This document shows, one piece after another, positions 37,425 to 48,727 of a DNA stretch of 64,000 nucleotides. The number at the start of each line of letters is the position of its first letter. Positions within the stretch are counted from its first letter, which is position 1. The notes under the pieces were generated by a model that saw only the letters and a list, made by a program, of their open reading frames with translations, was not told the origin of the DNA and searched no databases. Origin of the DNA: Muricoccus roseus (GTDB lineage Bacteria; Pseudomonadota; Alphaproteobacteria; Acetobacterales; Acetobacteraceae); contig NZ_FQZF01000003.1 in assembly GCF_900141905.1 (NCBI RefSeq), forward strand, positions 62,001-126,000. Reading direction: 5' to 3'. The translations under genes and the position numbers were made by a program.

Positions 37425-38411
37425 GAGGGGCCCGGGGGCTACCCGCCCTTGGGCCACCCGCTCGCGCCAATCGGCCAGCACCGTCGCCAAGGTCTCTTCC
37501 CAGGGGATGGCGGGCGCCCAGCCAAGAACGGCTCGGGCCCGGCTGCAATCGCCCAGCACCCGCTCCACATCGGTCGGGCGCAGGCGCGCGGCCTCCTGCT
37601 CCACCCGGGCCTCCACGCCCGATAGGCGAAGCAGCGAATCCAGCATGTCCCCGATCCGGCGCGGAGTGCCGGAGCAGATGTTCAGCGCCATGCCGGGCGC
37701 CAGATCATCCGCCCGCGCCAGGGCTGTGACATAGGCGGAGCAGACATCGCGGACATCCAGGAAGTCCCGCCAACGGTCCAGCGCCCCCGTCTGCAGCAGC
37801 GGGGGCTGCAGGCCGGCTTCGATCCGCGCGACCTGATGCGCGAAGGCCGCGACGACGAATCCGTCGGATTGCCCCGCCCCCGTATGGGTGAAGGGGCGCA
37901 TGCGGATCGCCCGGAGCCCGCGGAGCGCCATCTCGCCCAGGGCGAGATCCGCGGCCGCCTTGCTCGCCGCATAGGGATTGGCGGGGGCGGGGGTGGTGTC
38001 CTCCGCCACCGGCGTGCCGGCGCGGAAGGCGAGGCCATAGACCTCTCCGGATGAGGCCATGAGGAAGGGCGCCCTGGGCGCCACCCGCAGAACGGCTTCG
38101 GCGAGCCCGACCGTTCCCATCAGGTTGGTGCGCCAAGCCGCCAGCGGGTCCCGGAACGAGGCGCCGACATCGGCGCGGGCGGCGAGGTGCAGCACGGCGT
38201 CCGGCCGGGCAGCCGCCACCGCATCCGGCAGGGTGCCGAGCTGATCAAGATCGAGGGCGAGTGCCTCATCGGAGCCCGGGGCCCGCCCCTCATCGGCCCG
38301 CCGTGTGGCGCCGATGAGGACGGCTTCCGGGAAAGCGGCGCGGAGCGCGGGCAGGAGGTGGCGGCCGACGAAGCCGCCAGCGCCGGTCAGCAGGATGCGT
38401 GCCGGCCGCAC
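37320..38411 (-). CDS. rmd: GDP-6-deoxy-D-lyxo-4-hexulose reductase (Rmd)
   Basis: A 363-residue SDR-family reductase giving GDP-D-rhamnose from the Gmd product. It has Rossmann ILLTGAGGFVGRHLLPALR and the catalytic SSGEVYG with YAASKAA (Ser-Tyr-Lys set). IRMRPFTHTGAGQSDGFVVA, GALDRWRDFLDVRDVCSAYV and GTPRRIGDMLD match Rmd. A normal Rmd ends near VLADWRERV; here about 45 more residues run on to 37320, overlapping the opposite glycosyltransferase gene by 105 bases. The tail is probably unstructured read-through. It begins 10 bases after gmd. Confidence 0.9.
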   Translation of the reverse strand: MRPARILLTGAGGFVGRHLLPALRAAFPEAVLIGATRRADEGRAPGSDEALALDLDQLGTLPDAVAAARPDAVLHLAARADVGASFRDPLAAWRTNLMGTVGLAEAVLRVAPRAPFLMASSGEVYGLAFRAGTPVAEDTTPAPANPYAASKAAADLALGEMALRGLRAIRMRPFTHTGAGQSDGFVVAAFAHQVARIEAGLQPPLLQTGALDRWRDFLDVRDVCSAYVTALARADDLAPGMALNICSGTPRRIGDMLDSLLRLSGVEARVEQEAARLRPTDVERVLGDCSRARAVLGWAPAIPWEETLATVLADWRERVAQGRVAPGPLSARQHAQMPRQHLGRAPPGHRLEPVPDCRLPLGD

Positions 38412-38421
38412 GGCCCCTGCC

Positions 38422-39423
<1,002 letters not shown>

Positions 39424-39476
39424 TCAGGCTGGCTGCCTTTAGCGGCCTTGCCTAGAGGTTGCTAGCCACTTGCCCA

Positions 39477-40637
39477 TCAGGCCAGCCCCAAGGCCGCACG
39501 GTAGTCCGGTGGCGGGAACCGCACGGGGGGCGGGCGCTGCAGGGCGGGTTCGGCCGCGACCCGGCGCAAGGCCGCGGCGGCCTCCTCGGGGTCGGGCTCG
39601 GCCCAGCATGCGGCGGGCATTTCATAGGTGTCCTGGGGGTCGCGGGCCGGCACCAGCCGGTACCCGACGGGAAGGCAGCCGGGCCCCTGCATGAAATCCA
39701 TGTTGCCGGACCAGCCGGTCGCCACGACGGGGCGCCCCAGTTCCATCATCTCCGCGATGGCAAAGCCATATCCCTCGGACCGGTGCAGCGAGAGCAGCAC
39801 GTCGCTCGCGGCCATCAAGGCCCAGAGATCGCCCCGGGAAAGGGAGGCGTCCATCACCCGGACATTCGGCCGGGCCGCGGCGGCCTCGGCCACGGCCGCC
39901 CAGCTCAGCCCCGCCTGGGCCGTGCCATGGGTCTTGAGGAGAAGGATGTGGCCGGGATCGTCGCTGAAGGCACGGGCATGGGCCTCGATCGCCCCCAGCG
40001 GATTCTTGCGGGCGAGGGAGGAGGTGGCATCGAAAACGGCGAGGGTGACGAAGGCGCCATCCGGAAGGCCGAAATCGGTGCGGCCCAGGGCCGAGGGGGC
40101 CGGGCGCGGCATGGGATAGGGCACCACCCGGACAGGCGGCCCGCCCGGCCGGCGGCAGGCATCGGCGACGAACTCGGTGCCGGCCCAGATTTCGTGGCAG
40201 GCGGCAAAGCCGCGATTCCAGTCCGCCGGCAGAACGGGCAGCTCCCAGTTCCACACCCCGATCACCCGCTTCCCTGCCACCGCCCCGCGGCCCAGGGACA
40301 GGAGCGCCCAGGGGAGCATCGGTCCGTTCACATGAACGAGCAGCGTCCCGGGCCCGGGCGGCACGACGGGGCGGGGACCGGCCGGGCCCTGGCGCAGCGG
40401 CCCGGTGAGGTCCGCTTCCCCCACCGCGAGCCCTTGTTCGCGCAGCCCGGCGGCCAGCCGGCGGGTGGCGGCGCCGAGACCCGTCGCGGCCTTGAAATAG
40501 CCGGCGACGGTCACGGGCAGGGCCGGCGCGGGGTCGGGCCGGGCGATTCGGGGGGCAAGCGCGGCGGTGAAGGAGAACAGTGCTTCCCGGCGTGCCGACC
40601 GGGGCAGCAGCGACCAGATTCGATGCAAGGCACTCAT
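39477..40637 (-). CDS. GT4-like glycosyltransferase
   Basis: A 386-residue GT-B glycosyltransferase starting at ATG 40637. The N-domain has VTVAGYFKAATGLGAATRRL and NWELPVLPADWNRGF. The C-domain begins VFDATSSLARKNPLGAIEAH and has the donor-site EX7E-like SEGYGFAIAEMMELGRPVVA. The start overlaps the upstream glycosyltransferase stop by four bases (ATGA), so translation is coupled. It heads toward gmd and rmd on the same strand. The acceptor is unknown; donors GDP-perosamine or GDP-rhamnose fit the context. Confidence 0.87.
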   Translation of the reverse strand: MSALHRIWSLLPRSARREALFSFTAALAPRIARPDPAPALPVTVAGYFKAATGLGAATRRLAAGLREQGLAVGEADLTGPLRQGPAGPRPVVPPGPGTLLVHVNGPMLPWALLSLGRGAVAGKRVIGVWNWELPVLPADWNRGFAACHEIWAGTEFVADACRRPGGPPVRVVPYPMPRPAPSALGRTDFGLPDGAFVTLAVFDATSSLARKNPLGAIEAHARAFSDDPGHILLLKTHGTAQAGLSWAAVAEAAAARPNVRVMDASLSRGDLWALMAASDVLLSLHRSEGYGFAIAEMMELGRPVVATGWSGNMDFMQGPGCLPVGYRLVPARDPQDTYEMPAACWAEPDPEEAAAALRRVAAEPALQRPPPVRFPPPDYRAALGLA

Positions 40638-41734
40638 TGGTCGCCCACCTTCAGGCCCCGCAGCCAATCCACGAGCGTTCCCGCCTGGGCATCCCAATCG
40701 GCCAGGCTTGCGCCGGCGCGGCGGGCCCCGGCGGAGAGCGCCGCGCGCCGGCCGGCATCCAGCATCATCTCCATGCTCTCGGCGAGGGCCGGAGCGGAGA
40801 CGTCGCGCGCGACCAGCCCGCTCACCCCATGCTCAAGCTGGGCGGAGAGGCCACCGATAGGTGTCGCGATCACCGGCACGCCCAGGGCGAGGGCGATCGG
40901 CAGCACTCCGGACTGGCTTGCTTCGCGATAGGGCAGGACCACGGCGCGCGCCGCGGCAACGAGCGCCGGCATTTCCTGGTCCGGGACCCAGCGTGCTTCC
41001 AGCGTCACGCCCGGCAGGGCGGAGAGGCCGGGCGCGCAGGCTTCCGCATCCCCCTCCCCCACGACCCGCAAAGTGACCCCGGGATGCTGGGCGCGGAGCG
41101 CGGCGAAAGCATCGCGGAGGATGTCCAGCCCCTTATAGGCCCGCAGCCGGCCGAAGAAGAGGAAGTCGGTCGTGGGCTCTGCCGTGGGCGTCAGGGGCTG
41201 GCCCGGAATATGGGCGCCGAGCGGCAGGCGCAGGATGGGCATGCCGGGCCGGCGGGCGGCGACCGCCTCGGCCACGGCATGGGAGAATGTGACGGCGCCC
41301 GAAGCAGCGTTCAGCTCCCGCCGTAGCCGCCAGGCCCAGGCGAAGGCGGGGTCGCCCGGATGGGGCAGCGCGTCGTGGACGGTGCTGACGAAGGGGATGC
41401 CGGCCCGGGGCAGGGCACCGGCGACCAGCGGGGTCCAGACATGGTTCATGGCCGATATGACCACATCCGCCCGCAGGAGGCGCGCCTGCTCCACCAGCCG
41501 GCGGCGCAGGGCGGGAAGACGGGCGAGACCAAGGGCCGCCCCGCCGATTCCACCAAAGGTCGGAACGGCATCGAGAGGCACGCCTATGGCGCGCAATTCG
41601 GGAAGAAGGCTGTTCCGGTCGGCCATGGACAGGCCGAGCGTCACCCCCGGGCACCCGGCCAGCCCGCGCGCGAGGCAGAGGGTGAACTGGGCCCCGCCGC
41701 CGCGCCGCCCCCAATACCACAGCAGGATCCGCAT
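40634..41734 (-). CDS. GT4-family glycosyltransferase
   Basis: A 366-residue GT-B glycosyltransferase. It starts MRILLWYWGRRGGGAQFTLC with the glycine loop of the N-domain, then STVHDALPHPGDPAFAW. The C-domain begins DFLFFGRLRAYKGLDILRDA, with LPYREASQSGVLPIALALGV as the donor-binding loop. Frame upstream of ATG 41734 (to 42031) is a shadow of the divergent gene. It is the first gene of the leftward operon and its stop is coupled to the next start. The specific sugar is not predictable. Confidence 0.88.
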   Translation of the reverse strand: MRILLWYWGRRGGGAQFTLCLARGLAGCPGVTLGLSMADRNSLLPELRAIGVPLDAVPTFGGIGGAALGLARLPALRRRLVEQARLLRADVVISAMNHVWTPLVAGALPRAGIPFVSTVHDALPHPGDPAFAWAWRLRRELNAASGAVTFSHAVAEAVAARRPGMPILRLPLGAHIPGQPLTPTAEPTTDFLFFGRLRAYKGLDILRDAFAALRAQHPGVTLRVVGEGDAEACAPGLSALPGVTLEARWVPDQEMPALVAAARAVVLPYREASQSGVLPIALALGVPVIATPIGGLSAQLEHGVSGLVARDVSAPALAESMEMMLDAGRRAALSAGARRAGASLADWDAQAGTLVDWLRGLKVGDQ

Positions 41735-41829
41735 CGGGCCGCGCGTATCACCCGCTTCGCGCCGGGGAAAGCCGAGATGACAGGAATGCGGCGCTTGGCG
41801 CGGCCGGAGGGCTGCGGCATAGCCGTTGG

Positions 41830-42558
41830 ATGGCTCCGCGCCGCATCCTCGCCGCCCTCGTCTTCCTCCTCGCCACGCCGCCAGTGGGGGCGGAGGAACC
41901 ACCGACCTGCCCGCCGGCCCCGGTCCAGGCGCTGGTGCTGCCACGCCTCGCGCAAGCTTTGCAGGAGGGCCGAGAGGCCCGGCTGCTGGCCTTTGGAAGC
42001 TCCTCCACCCAGGGCGCCTACGCCTCCTCACCCGAACGGACCTATCCGGCCCGCCTCGAAGCGGCGCTACGGCGCGAGGGGCTGGCGGTGCGGGTTATGA
42101 ACCGCGGGCGCGGCGGCGAGGACGCGCTGGAAATGCGGGCGCGGCTGGAGGAAGACGTGGTTGCCGCCCTGCCGGATCTCGTCATCTGGCAGCTGGGCGT
42201 CAACGGTGCCATCCGCGAGCACAGCCTGACCCGCTTCCGAGCACTGCTGCGCCAGGGCGTCGCGCGGATGCAGGAAACAGGCACGGATGTGGTGCTGATG
42301 GACAGCCAGCGCGGCCCCTGGGCGAAGGCCCATGCCGTGCTGCGCGACCTGTTCGATTCCACCTTGGCCGAGGTGGCCCAGGAGCGGGGGGTGCAGCTCT
42401 TCTCCCGGCGCCGCATGATGGATGCCTGGGCTGAAAGCGGCACGGCGGATGGCGCAGTCATCGCGCCCGATGGGCTGCACCACAATGATCGCGGCTATGC
42501 CTGCCTCGCCGAGGCCCTGGCCGCAGCCATCCGAGCCGGCCTCCGCCTTCCGCGATGA
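41830..42558 (+). CDS. Secreted SGNH/GDSL hydrolase
   Basis: A 242-residue exported esterase-like protein. The signal peptide MAPRRILAALVFLLATPPVG precedes AEEPPT. The SGNH blocks are FGSSSTQGAYASS (Ser nucleophile), NRGRGGEDA, WQLGVNGAIR (Asn block) and DGLHHNDRGY (Asp-x-x-His). The catalytic set is complete. Next to the glycan genes, an O-acetyl esterase or peptidoglycan deacetylase-like role is suggested, but other esters are possible. It is divergent from the GT4 gene across 95 bases. Confidence 0.85.
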   Translation: MAPRRILAALVFLLATPPVGAEEPPTCPPAPVQALVLPRLAQALQEGREARLLAFGSSSTQGAYASSPERTYPARLEAALRREGLAVRVMNRGRGGEDALEMRARLEEDVVAALPDLVIWQLGVNGAIREHSLTRFRALLRQGVARMQETGTDVVLMDSQRGPWAKAHAVLRDLFDSTLAEVAQERGVQLFSRRRMMDAWAESGTADGAVIAPDGLHHNDRGYACLAEALAAAIRAGLRLPR

Positions 42559-42564
42559 CGGAAA

Positions 42565-42580
42565 AAGATATATACAATCC
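42565..42580 (+). promoter_or_regulatory. Possible aminopeptidase -10 region
   Basis: The AT-rich GATATATACAATCC stretch contains TACAAT, a good -10 candidate, about 14-20 bases before ATG 42593. A leader of this length is short but workable. No convincing -35 box is seen. Confidence 0.4.
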
Positions 42581-42592
42581 TGGGTTGTAACG

Positions 42593-43981
42593 ATGTCTGA
42601 TCCCGATCTCCACTGGGCGCTCGCTGCCTCCGGCGACCCTGCGCGCCGTATCCATGCCGTGACCCCGGAGGAATTGCCGGCCCTGCTGGCACGGCTTGAC
42701 CCCGCCGCCGCGGGCTTTCTGGGCGAAGCCGGCTTCACGGCCGAGGCGGGGAAGCTGGCCCTGCTCCCAGGGAGGACCGGCCTCGCGGCAGCAGTGCTGG
42801 GCCTCGGCTCGGCGGCGTCCTCGCCCTTCACCTATGGCGCCCTCCCCTTTGGCCTGCCGGAGAATACGACCTGGCAGCTCGACGAAGCGGCCGATGCGGA
42901 GGCCGCCCTGCTCGGCTGGATGCTGGGCGCCTATCGGTTCACCCGGCACAAGGCCCCGGGCCGGAGGCCAGCGCGCCTCATCCCACCCGGCGATGCACCG
43001 GCGGTGCAGCGGGCGCAGGTGCTGGCCGAGGCGATGTTGCGCGCGCGCGAGCTGATCAACCTGCCAGCGGCCGATCTCGGGCCGGCGGAGCTGTCCGACG
43101 CCACGCGAGCCCTGGCGGAACGATGCGGCGCGCATTTCGAGGAATTCGCGGGCGAGCCGCTGGCCCATGGCTTCCCCGCAGTGGCCGCGGTCGGCGCTGG
43201 CAGCTATCGCGCCCCGCGCGTGGCGGTGATCCGCTGGGAAGGCGCCGCGGACGGGCCGCTGGTCGCGCTGTGCGGGAAGGGCGTGTGCTTCGATACGGGC
43301 GGGCTCGACCTGAAGACGCCCGACGGCATGAAGCGCATGAAGAAGGACATGGGCGGCGCGGCCATCATGCTCGGCCTGGCCGAGGCTCTGATGCGACTGG
43401 GCGCGCCCATCCGCCTGCTTGTCGCGATCGGCGCGGTGGAGAATGCGGTCTCCTCCACCGCCATGCGGCCGCTCGACGTGTTGCGCACCCGCGCCGGCCT
43501 CACGGTGGAGGTCGGCAACACGGATGCAGAAGGCCGTCTCGTGCTGGCAGACCTGCTGGCCTTCGCGGCGGAGCAGAAGCCGTCTTTATTGCTGGACGCT
43601 GCCACGCTGACCGGCGCGGCGCGCGTGGCACTCGGCCCCGATCTGCCCGCCTTGTTCACGAATGACGAAGCCTTCGCCGTTGCTCTTTCCGCGGCGGGCG
43701 ATGCGTGCCACGACCCGCTCTGGCGACTGCCGTTGCATGAAGGTTACGCTTCGTGGCTCGACAGTTCGGTGGCCGACCTCAACAACGTCGGCAGCCGGCC
43801 GATGGCAGGATCCATCGTCGCTGCGCTCTTTCTGAGCCGTTTCGTTCCGCGCGGCATACGTTGGGCTCATCTCGACGTTTACGCATGGAACGATGCGGCG
43901 CGGCCGGGACGTCCGGAAGGCGGCGAAGCCATGGGCCTGAGAGCCCTGCATGCCGGATTGATGTCCCTGTTGCCCGCATAG
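42593..43981 (+). CDS. M17 leucyl aminopeptidase family protein
   Basis: A 462-residue cytosolic aminopeptidase of the M17 family. The C-terminal catalytic domain has VCFDTGGLDLKT, the metal/active-site Lys region KRMKKDMGGAAIMLGLAEAL and the signature NTDAEGRLVLADLLAF. LLLDAATLTGAARVALGPDL also matches. The N-terminal domain is variable. M17 enzymes cut N-terminal residues from peptides using two metals. A -10-like TACAAT lies upstream. The gene stands alone, after the SGNH hydrolase, with MarR 128 bases downstream. Confidence 0.93.
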   Translation: MSDPDLHWALAASGDPARRIHAVTPEELPALLARLDPAAAGFLGEAGFTAEAGKLALLPGRTGLAAAVLGLGSAASSPFTYGALPFGLPENTTWQLDEAADAEAALLGWMLGAYRFTRHKAPGRRPARLIPPGDAPAVQRAQVLAEAMLRARELINLPAADLGPAELSDATRALAERCGAHFEEFAGEPLAHGFPAVAAVGAGSYRAPRVAVIRWEGAADGPLVALCGKGVCFDTGGLDLKTPDGMKRMKKDMGGAAIMLGLAEALMRLGAPIRLLVAIGAVENAVSSTAMRPLDVLRTRAGLTVEVGNTDAEGRLVLADLLAFAAEQKPSLLLDAATLTGAARVALGPDLPALFTNDEAFAVALSAAGDACHDPLWRLPLHEGYASWLDSSVADLNNVGSRPMAGSIVAALFLSRFVPRGIRWAHLDVYAWNDAARPGRPEGGEAMGLRALHAGLMSLLPA

Positions 43982-44109
43982 GCCGGCCTTTGAGCGGGTG
44001 ATCCGCGATGCCGGCCCGGGTCGTCCCGAATGGAACGGCCCAGCGGCTGATTCAGTTACGGCGACCTCTGCAGATGGCGGGGCCGCCCCATGAGAAGGAA
44101 TACTCTCCG

Positions 44110-44514
44110 ATGCCCGTGCAAGGCACTCCGGACCAGTTCGTCGGAATTCTGCGTGACACGGTGGTGGCGCTGGTGCGCCGCGATGGTCCTGACCTCTCGG
44201 CGCGGCAGCTCGGCGTGTTCCTGACGGTCTATCTTGGCGAGGGACCGCATACCGTGCGCGGCCTCGCGGCTTCGCTGAACGTTTCCAAGCCCGCCATCAC
44301 CCGCGCGCTGGACCGTCTCGGCGAACTGGACTTCGCCCGCCGCAAGACCGACCCCCAGGACCGCCGCTCCGTACTCGTGCAACGCACCGTCAAGGGCGCC
44401 GCCCTGCTGCGCGAAATGCGCAGCATCATGGGCGAAGCCGCCGCCGCGGCCGAGGACGAGAATGCCGCCGTTCAGCCGGCGAACAACCAGGTGGCTGCGA
44501 AGCGCGCGAGCTGA
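44110..44514 (+). CDS. MarR-family transcriptional regulator
   Basis: A 134-residue winged-helix regulator. The wHTH region is LSARQLGVFLTVYLGE, GLAASLNVSKPAITRALDRL with the wing at DFARRKTDPQDRRSVLVQRT. A helical tail (VKGAALLREMRSIMGEA) ends in a polar low-complexity stretch. The start ATG 44110 is preferred, with AAGGAA upstream; the reading from 44008 adds poor N-terminal sequence. The target is unknown; the aminopeptidase upstream is a possible candidate. Confidence 0.87.
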   Translation: MPVQGTPDQFVGILRDTVVALVRRDGPDLSARQLGVFLTVYLGEGPHTVRGLAASLNVSKPAITRALDRLGELDFARRKTDPQDRRSVLVQRTVKGAALLREMRSIMGEAAAAAEDENAAVQPANNQVAAKRAS

Positions 44515-44563
44515 CCCGGCTTGCGACGGGCACCGTGGCGGAGCCGCCGCTTCGCTACGGTGC

Positions 44564-44976
44564 CTATGATTCCGGCAAGGCCCGGACGAAGGCGCGCCAG
44601 TCCTGCCGCTTCGCTGCGGCACGCTCGGTTCCGTCCGGCATCTTGGCATAGAGGCTGAGCACCCCTTTCGCCCACAGCGCGTCGAAAGCCGCTTCGCTGG
44701 ACAGGGCAAAGGCGGCGCTGCGGTCGAAAACTCCATCCCGGATTTTCGGGAGCACCTTCAGGATCCACCAGGCCGCACCGAGCGCCAGGATGGCGAATCC
44801 AAGCCAGGTGTGGATGTACATGGTCGCGAGCAGGCTGCCGACGAGCAGGATCGCCGGAACGGTCACGTTCTCCCAGGTCTGGTAGACCGGAGACCCGGGT
44901 GCGTTCATCTGCCGGATATTGATCCCGAGCTTGACCTGCCCACGGTCCAGCAGCCCCTTCAGCTTCTCGAGTTCGC

Positions 44977-44980
<4 letters not shown>
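44564..44980 (-). CDS. Membrane protein encoded in yej operon
   Basis: A 138-residue protein with two hydrophobic spans (about residues 41-59 and 60-77) between a charged N-terminus with [20 protein letters not shown] and a cytoplasmic C-terminal segment rich in Ala and Lys/Arg. The start ATG 44980 overlaps the yejF stop by four bases, so it is cotranslated with the peptide importer. No family was recognised. Its position suggests an accessory function for the importer, which I cannot prove. Confidence 0.65.
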
Positions 44981-46580
<1,600 letters not shown>

Positions 46581-46584
<4 letters not shown>

Positions 46585-47618
46585 CGGTGCCCTCCTGGCT
46601 GCCTGCGGGGGTCGAAAGCGTCGCGCACGGCTTCTCCAATGAAGGCGAGCAAGGTCAGCATGCCGCCGAGCACGACGAAGGCGGTGATGCCGAGCCAGGG
46701 CGCCTGGAGGTTGTTCTTGGCCTGGGAGACCAGCTCGCCCAGGGAGGGTGAGCCGGGCGGAAGGCCGAAGCCCAGGAAGTCCAGGCTGGCCAGCACGGTG
46801 ACGGAGCCAGCCAGGATGAAGGGCAGCATGGTCAGCGTGGCCACCATGGCATTAGGCAGGATGTGGCGCATCATGAGCCGCGTGTCGGAGACACCGAGGG
46901 CCCGTGCGGCGCGGACGTAGTCGAGATTGCGGCCGCGCAGGAACTCTGCCCGCACCACGCCGGTCAGCGCCATCCAGGAGAAGAGCAGCAGGAAGCCGAG
47001 AAGGGAGAGGAAGCTCGGCTCGATCACGCTGGCCAGGATGATCAGCAGCAGGAGCTGCGGCATGCCCGACCAGATCTCGATGACCCGTTGGAAGATCAGG
47101 TCCACCCAGCCGCCGTAATAGCCCTGCACCGCCCCCGCCGCGACGCCGATGAGGGAGGAGAGGATGGTGAGGGTGAAGCCGAAGAGCACGGAGATGCGGA
47201 AGCCATGAATCACCCGCGCCATCACGTCCCGCGCCTGGTCGTCCGTGCCCAGCAGGTTGCGCATGGAAGGCGGCGATGGCGCCGGGCGCCCGAGATCGCG
47301 CACCACGGTGCGGTGGCTGTATCGGATCGGCGGCCAGATGGCCCAGCCGCGCTTCTCCACCTCCTCCACCAGCATCGGGTCGTGCCAGTCCGCGGCGGTC
47401 GGGAAGCCGTCGCTCAGGATGTCGCTCTCGGCGTATTCGACCGCGACCGGGAAGAACCAGTGCCCCTCCACCCGCGCGACGATCGGCCGGTCATTGGCGA
47501 TCAGCTCGGCGAAGAGGGTGAGGACGAAAAGCGTTGCGAAGATCCAGAGCGACCACCATCCTCGCCGGTTGGCGCGGAAGTTGGCGAGGCGGCGGCGGGT
47601 AAGGGGCGAGAGGCTCAA
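46581..47618 (-). CDS. yejE: Peptide ABC permease YejE
   Basis: A 345-residue permease of the oligopeptide/YejE type. The N-terminal segment [20 protein letters not shown] is the opening helix, followed by the large periplasmic region carrying [12 protein letters not shown] and [20 protein letters not shown]. The EAA loop is [20 protein letters not shown], which docks on YejF. About six helices. It overlaps yejB by four bases. Confidence 0.95.
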
Positions 47619-48724
47619 CGTCGGGCGCTGAAATCAATGCGGGGATCGACCAGCGTGTAGCTGATGTCTCCGACGATCTGCATGACGAGGCCCAGCAGGG
47701 TGAAGATGTAGAGGGTGGCGAACATCACGGGGTAATCCCGCCGGATGGCCGATTCGAAGCCGAGCAGGCCAAGCCCATCCAGGCTGAACACGATTTCGAC
47801 CAGAAGCGCACCGGTGAAGAGGATTCCGATGAACGCGGCCGGGAAGCCGGCAATGATCAGCAGCATCGCATTGCGGAAGATGTGGCCGTAGAGCACCCGC
47901 CCTTCCCCCGCCCCCTTGGCCCGGGCAGTGAGGACGTATTGCTTGTTGATCTCATCCATGAAGGCGTTCTTCGTCAGCATGGTCAGCCCGGCGAAACCGC
48001 CGACGACGAGGGCGACGGTGGGCAGCACCATGTGCCAGGCGTAATCGGCCGCACGCTGCCAGAACGGCCAGTTCTCGCTGCCGCCCGTGGTCAGGCCACG
48101 CAGGGGGAACCATTGCACGAAGGACCCACCGGCGAAGAGGACCACCAGCAGGATGGCGAAGAGGAAGCCGGGGATCGCATAGCCCAGCAGCACCACGCCC
48201 GAGGTCCAGGCATCGAAGCGCGTCCCGTCCTTCACCGCCTTCCGGATCCCGAGCGGGATGGAGACGAGATAGATGATGAGGGTGGACCACAGGCCGAGCG
48301 AGATGGAGACGGGCATCTTCTCCAGGATGAGGTCCACCACGGGCCGGTCCTGGAACAGGGAGCGGCCGAAATCGAAGCGTAGATAGCTGCCGATCATCTC
48401 CCAGAAGCGCTGGGTGGCCGGCTTGTCGAAGCCGAAGGTCTTCTCGATCTCCGCGACCACGGCGGGATCGAGACCGCGAGCCCCTCGGTAGCTGGAACGC
48501 GGCCCCTCCCCGCTCGTCTGATCCTGGGGGCGCGGGGCGCGGGTTTCGCCGCCACCCTCACCGGTCAGCCGGCCGAGGGTCGTGTTTCCCTGGCCACGCA
48601 GCTCGGCGAGCATCTGCTCCACCGGGCCACCGGGTGCGAATTGCGTGACGGCGAAGTTGATGAGGATGATGCCGAACAGGGTCGGCACCAGCAGCAGCAA
48701 TCGGCGGAGGACATAGGCGCCCAA
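47615..48724 (-). CDS. yejB: Peptide ABC permease YejB
   Basis: A 369-residue permease of the YejB/DppB type, starting [20 protein letters not shown] with the usual first membrane helix. The start codon is TTG 48724, because no ATG precedes the helix. A polar, low-complexity insert (about 43-85, [20 protein letters not shown]) precedes the conserved [20 protein letters not shown]. The EAA loop is [20 protein letters not shown]. Three bases separate it from the yejA stop, and yejE overlaps its end. Confidence 0.93.
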   Translation of the reverse strand: MGAYVLRRLLLLVPTLFGIILINFAVTQFAPGGPVEQMLAELRGQGNTTLGRLTGEGGGETRAPRPQDQTSGEGPRSSYRGARGLDPAVVAEIEKTFGFDKPATQRFWEMIGSYLRFDFGRSLFQDRPVVDLILEKMPVSISLGLWSTLIIYLVSIPLGIRKAVKDGTRFDAWTSGVVLLGYAIPGFLFAILLVVLFAGGSFVQWFPLRGLTTGGSENWPFWQRAADYAWHMVLPTVALVVGGFAGLTMLTKNAFMDEINKQYVLTARAKGAGEGRVLYGHIFRNAMLLIIAGFPAAFIGILFTGALLVEIVFSLDGLGLLGFESAIRRDYPVMFATLYIFTLLGLVMQIVGDISYTLVDPRIDFSARR

Positions 48725-48727
48725 GGC

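Noticed and set aside
40634-42031. Longer GT4 frame starting at 42031
   Set aside because: Residues before ATG 41734 are antisense to the SGNH hydrolase; the glycine loop begins directly after 41734.
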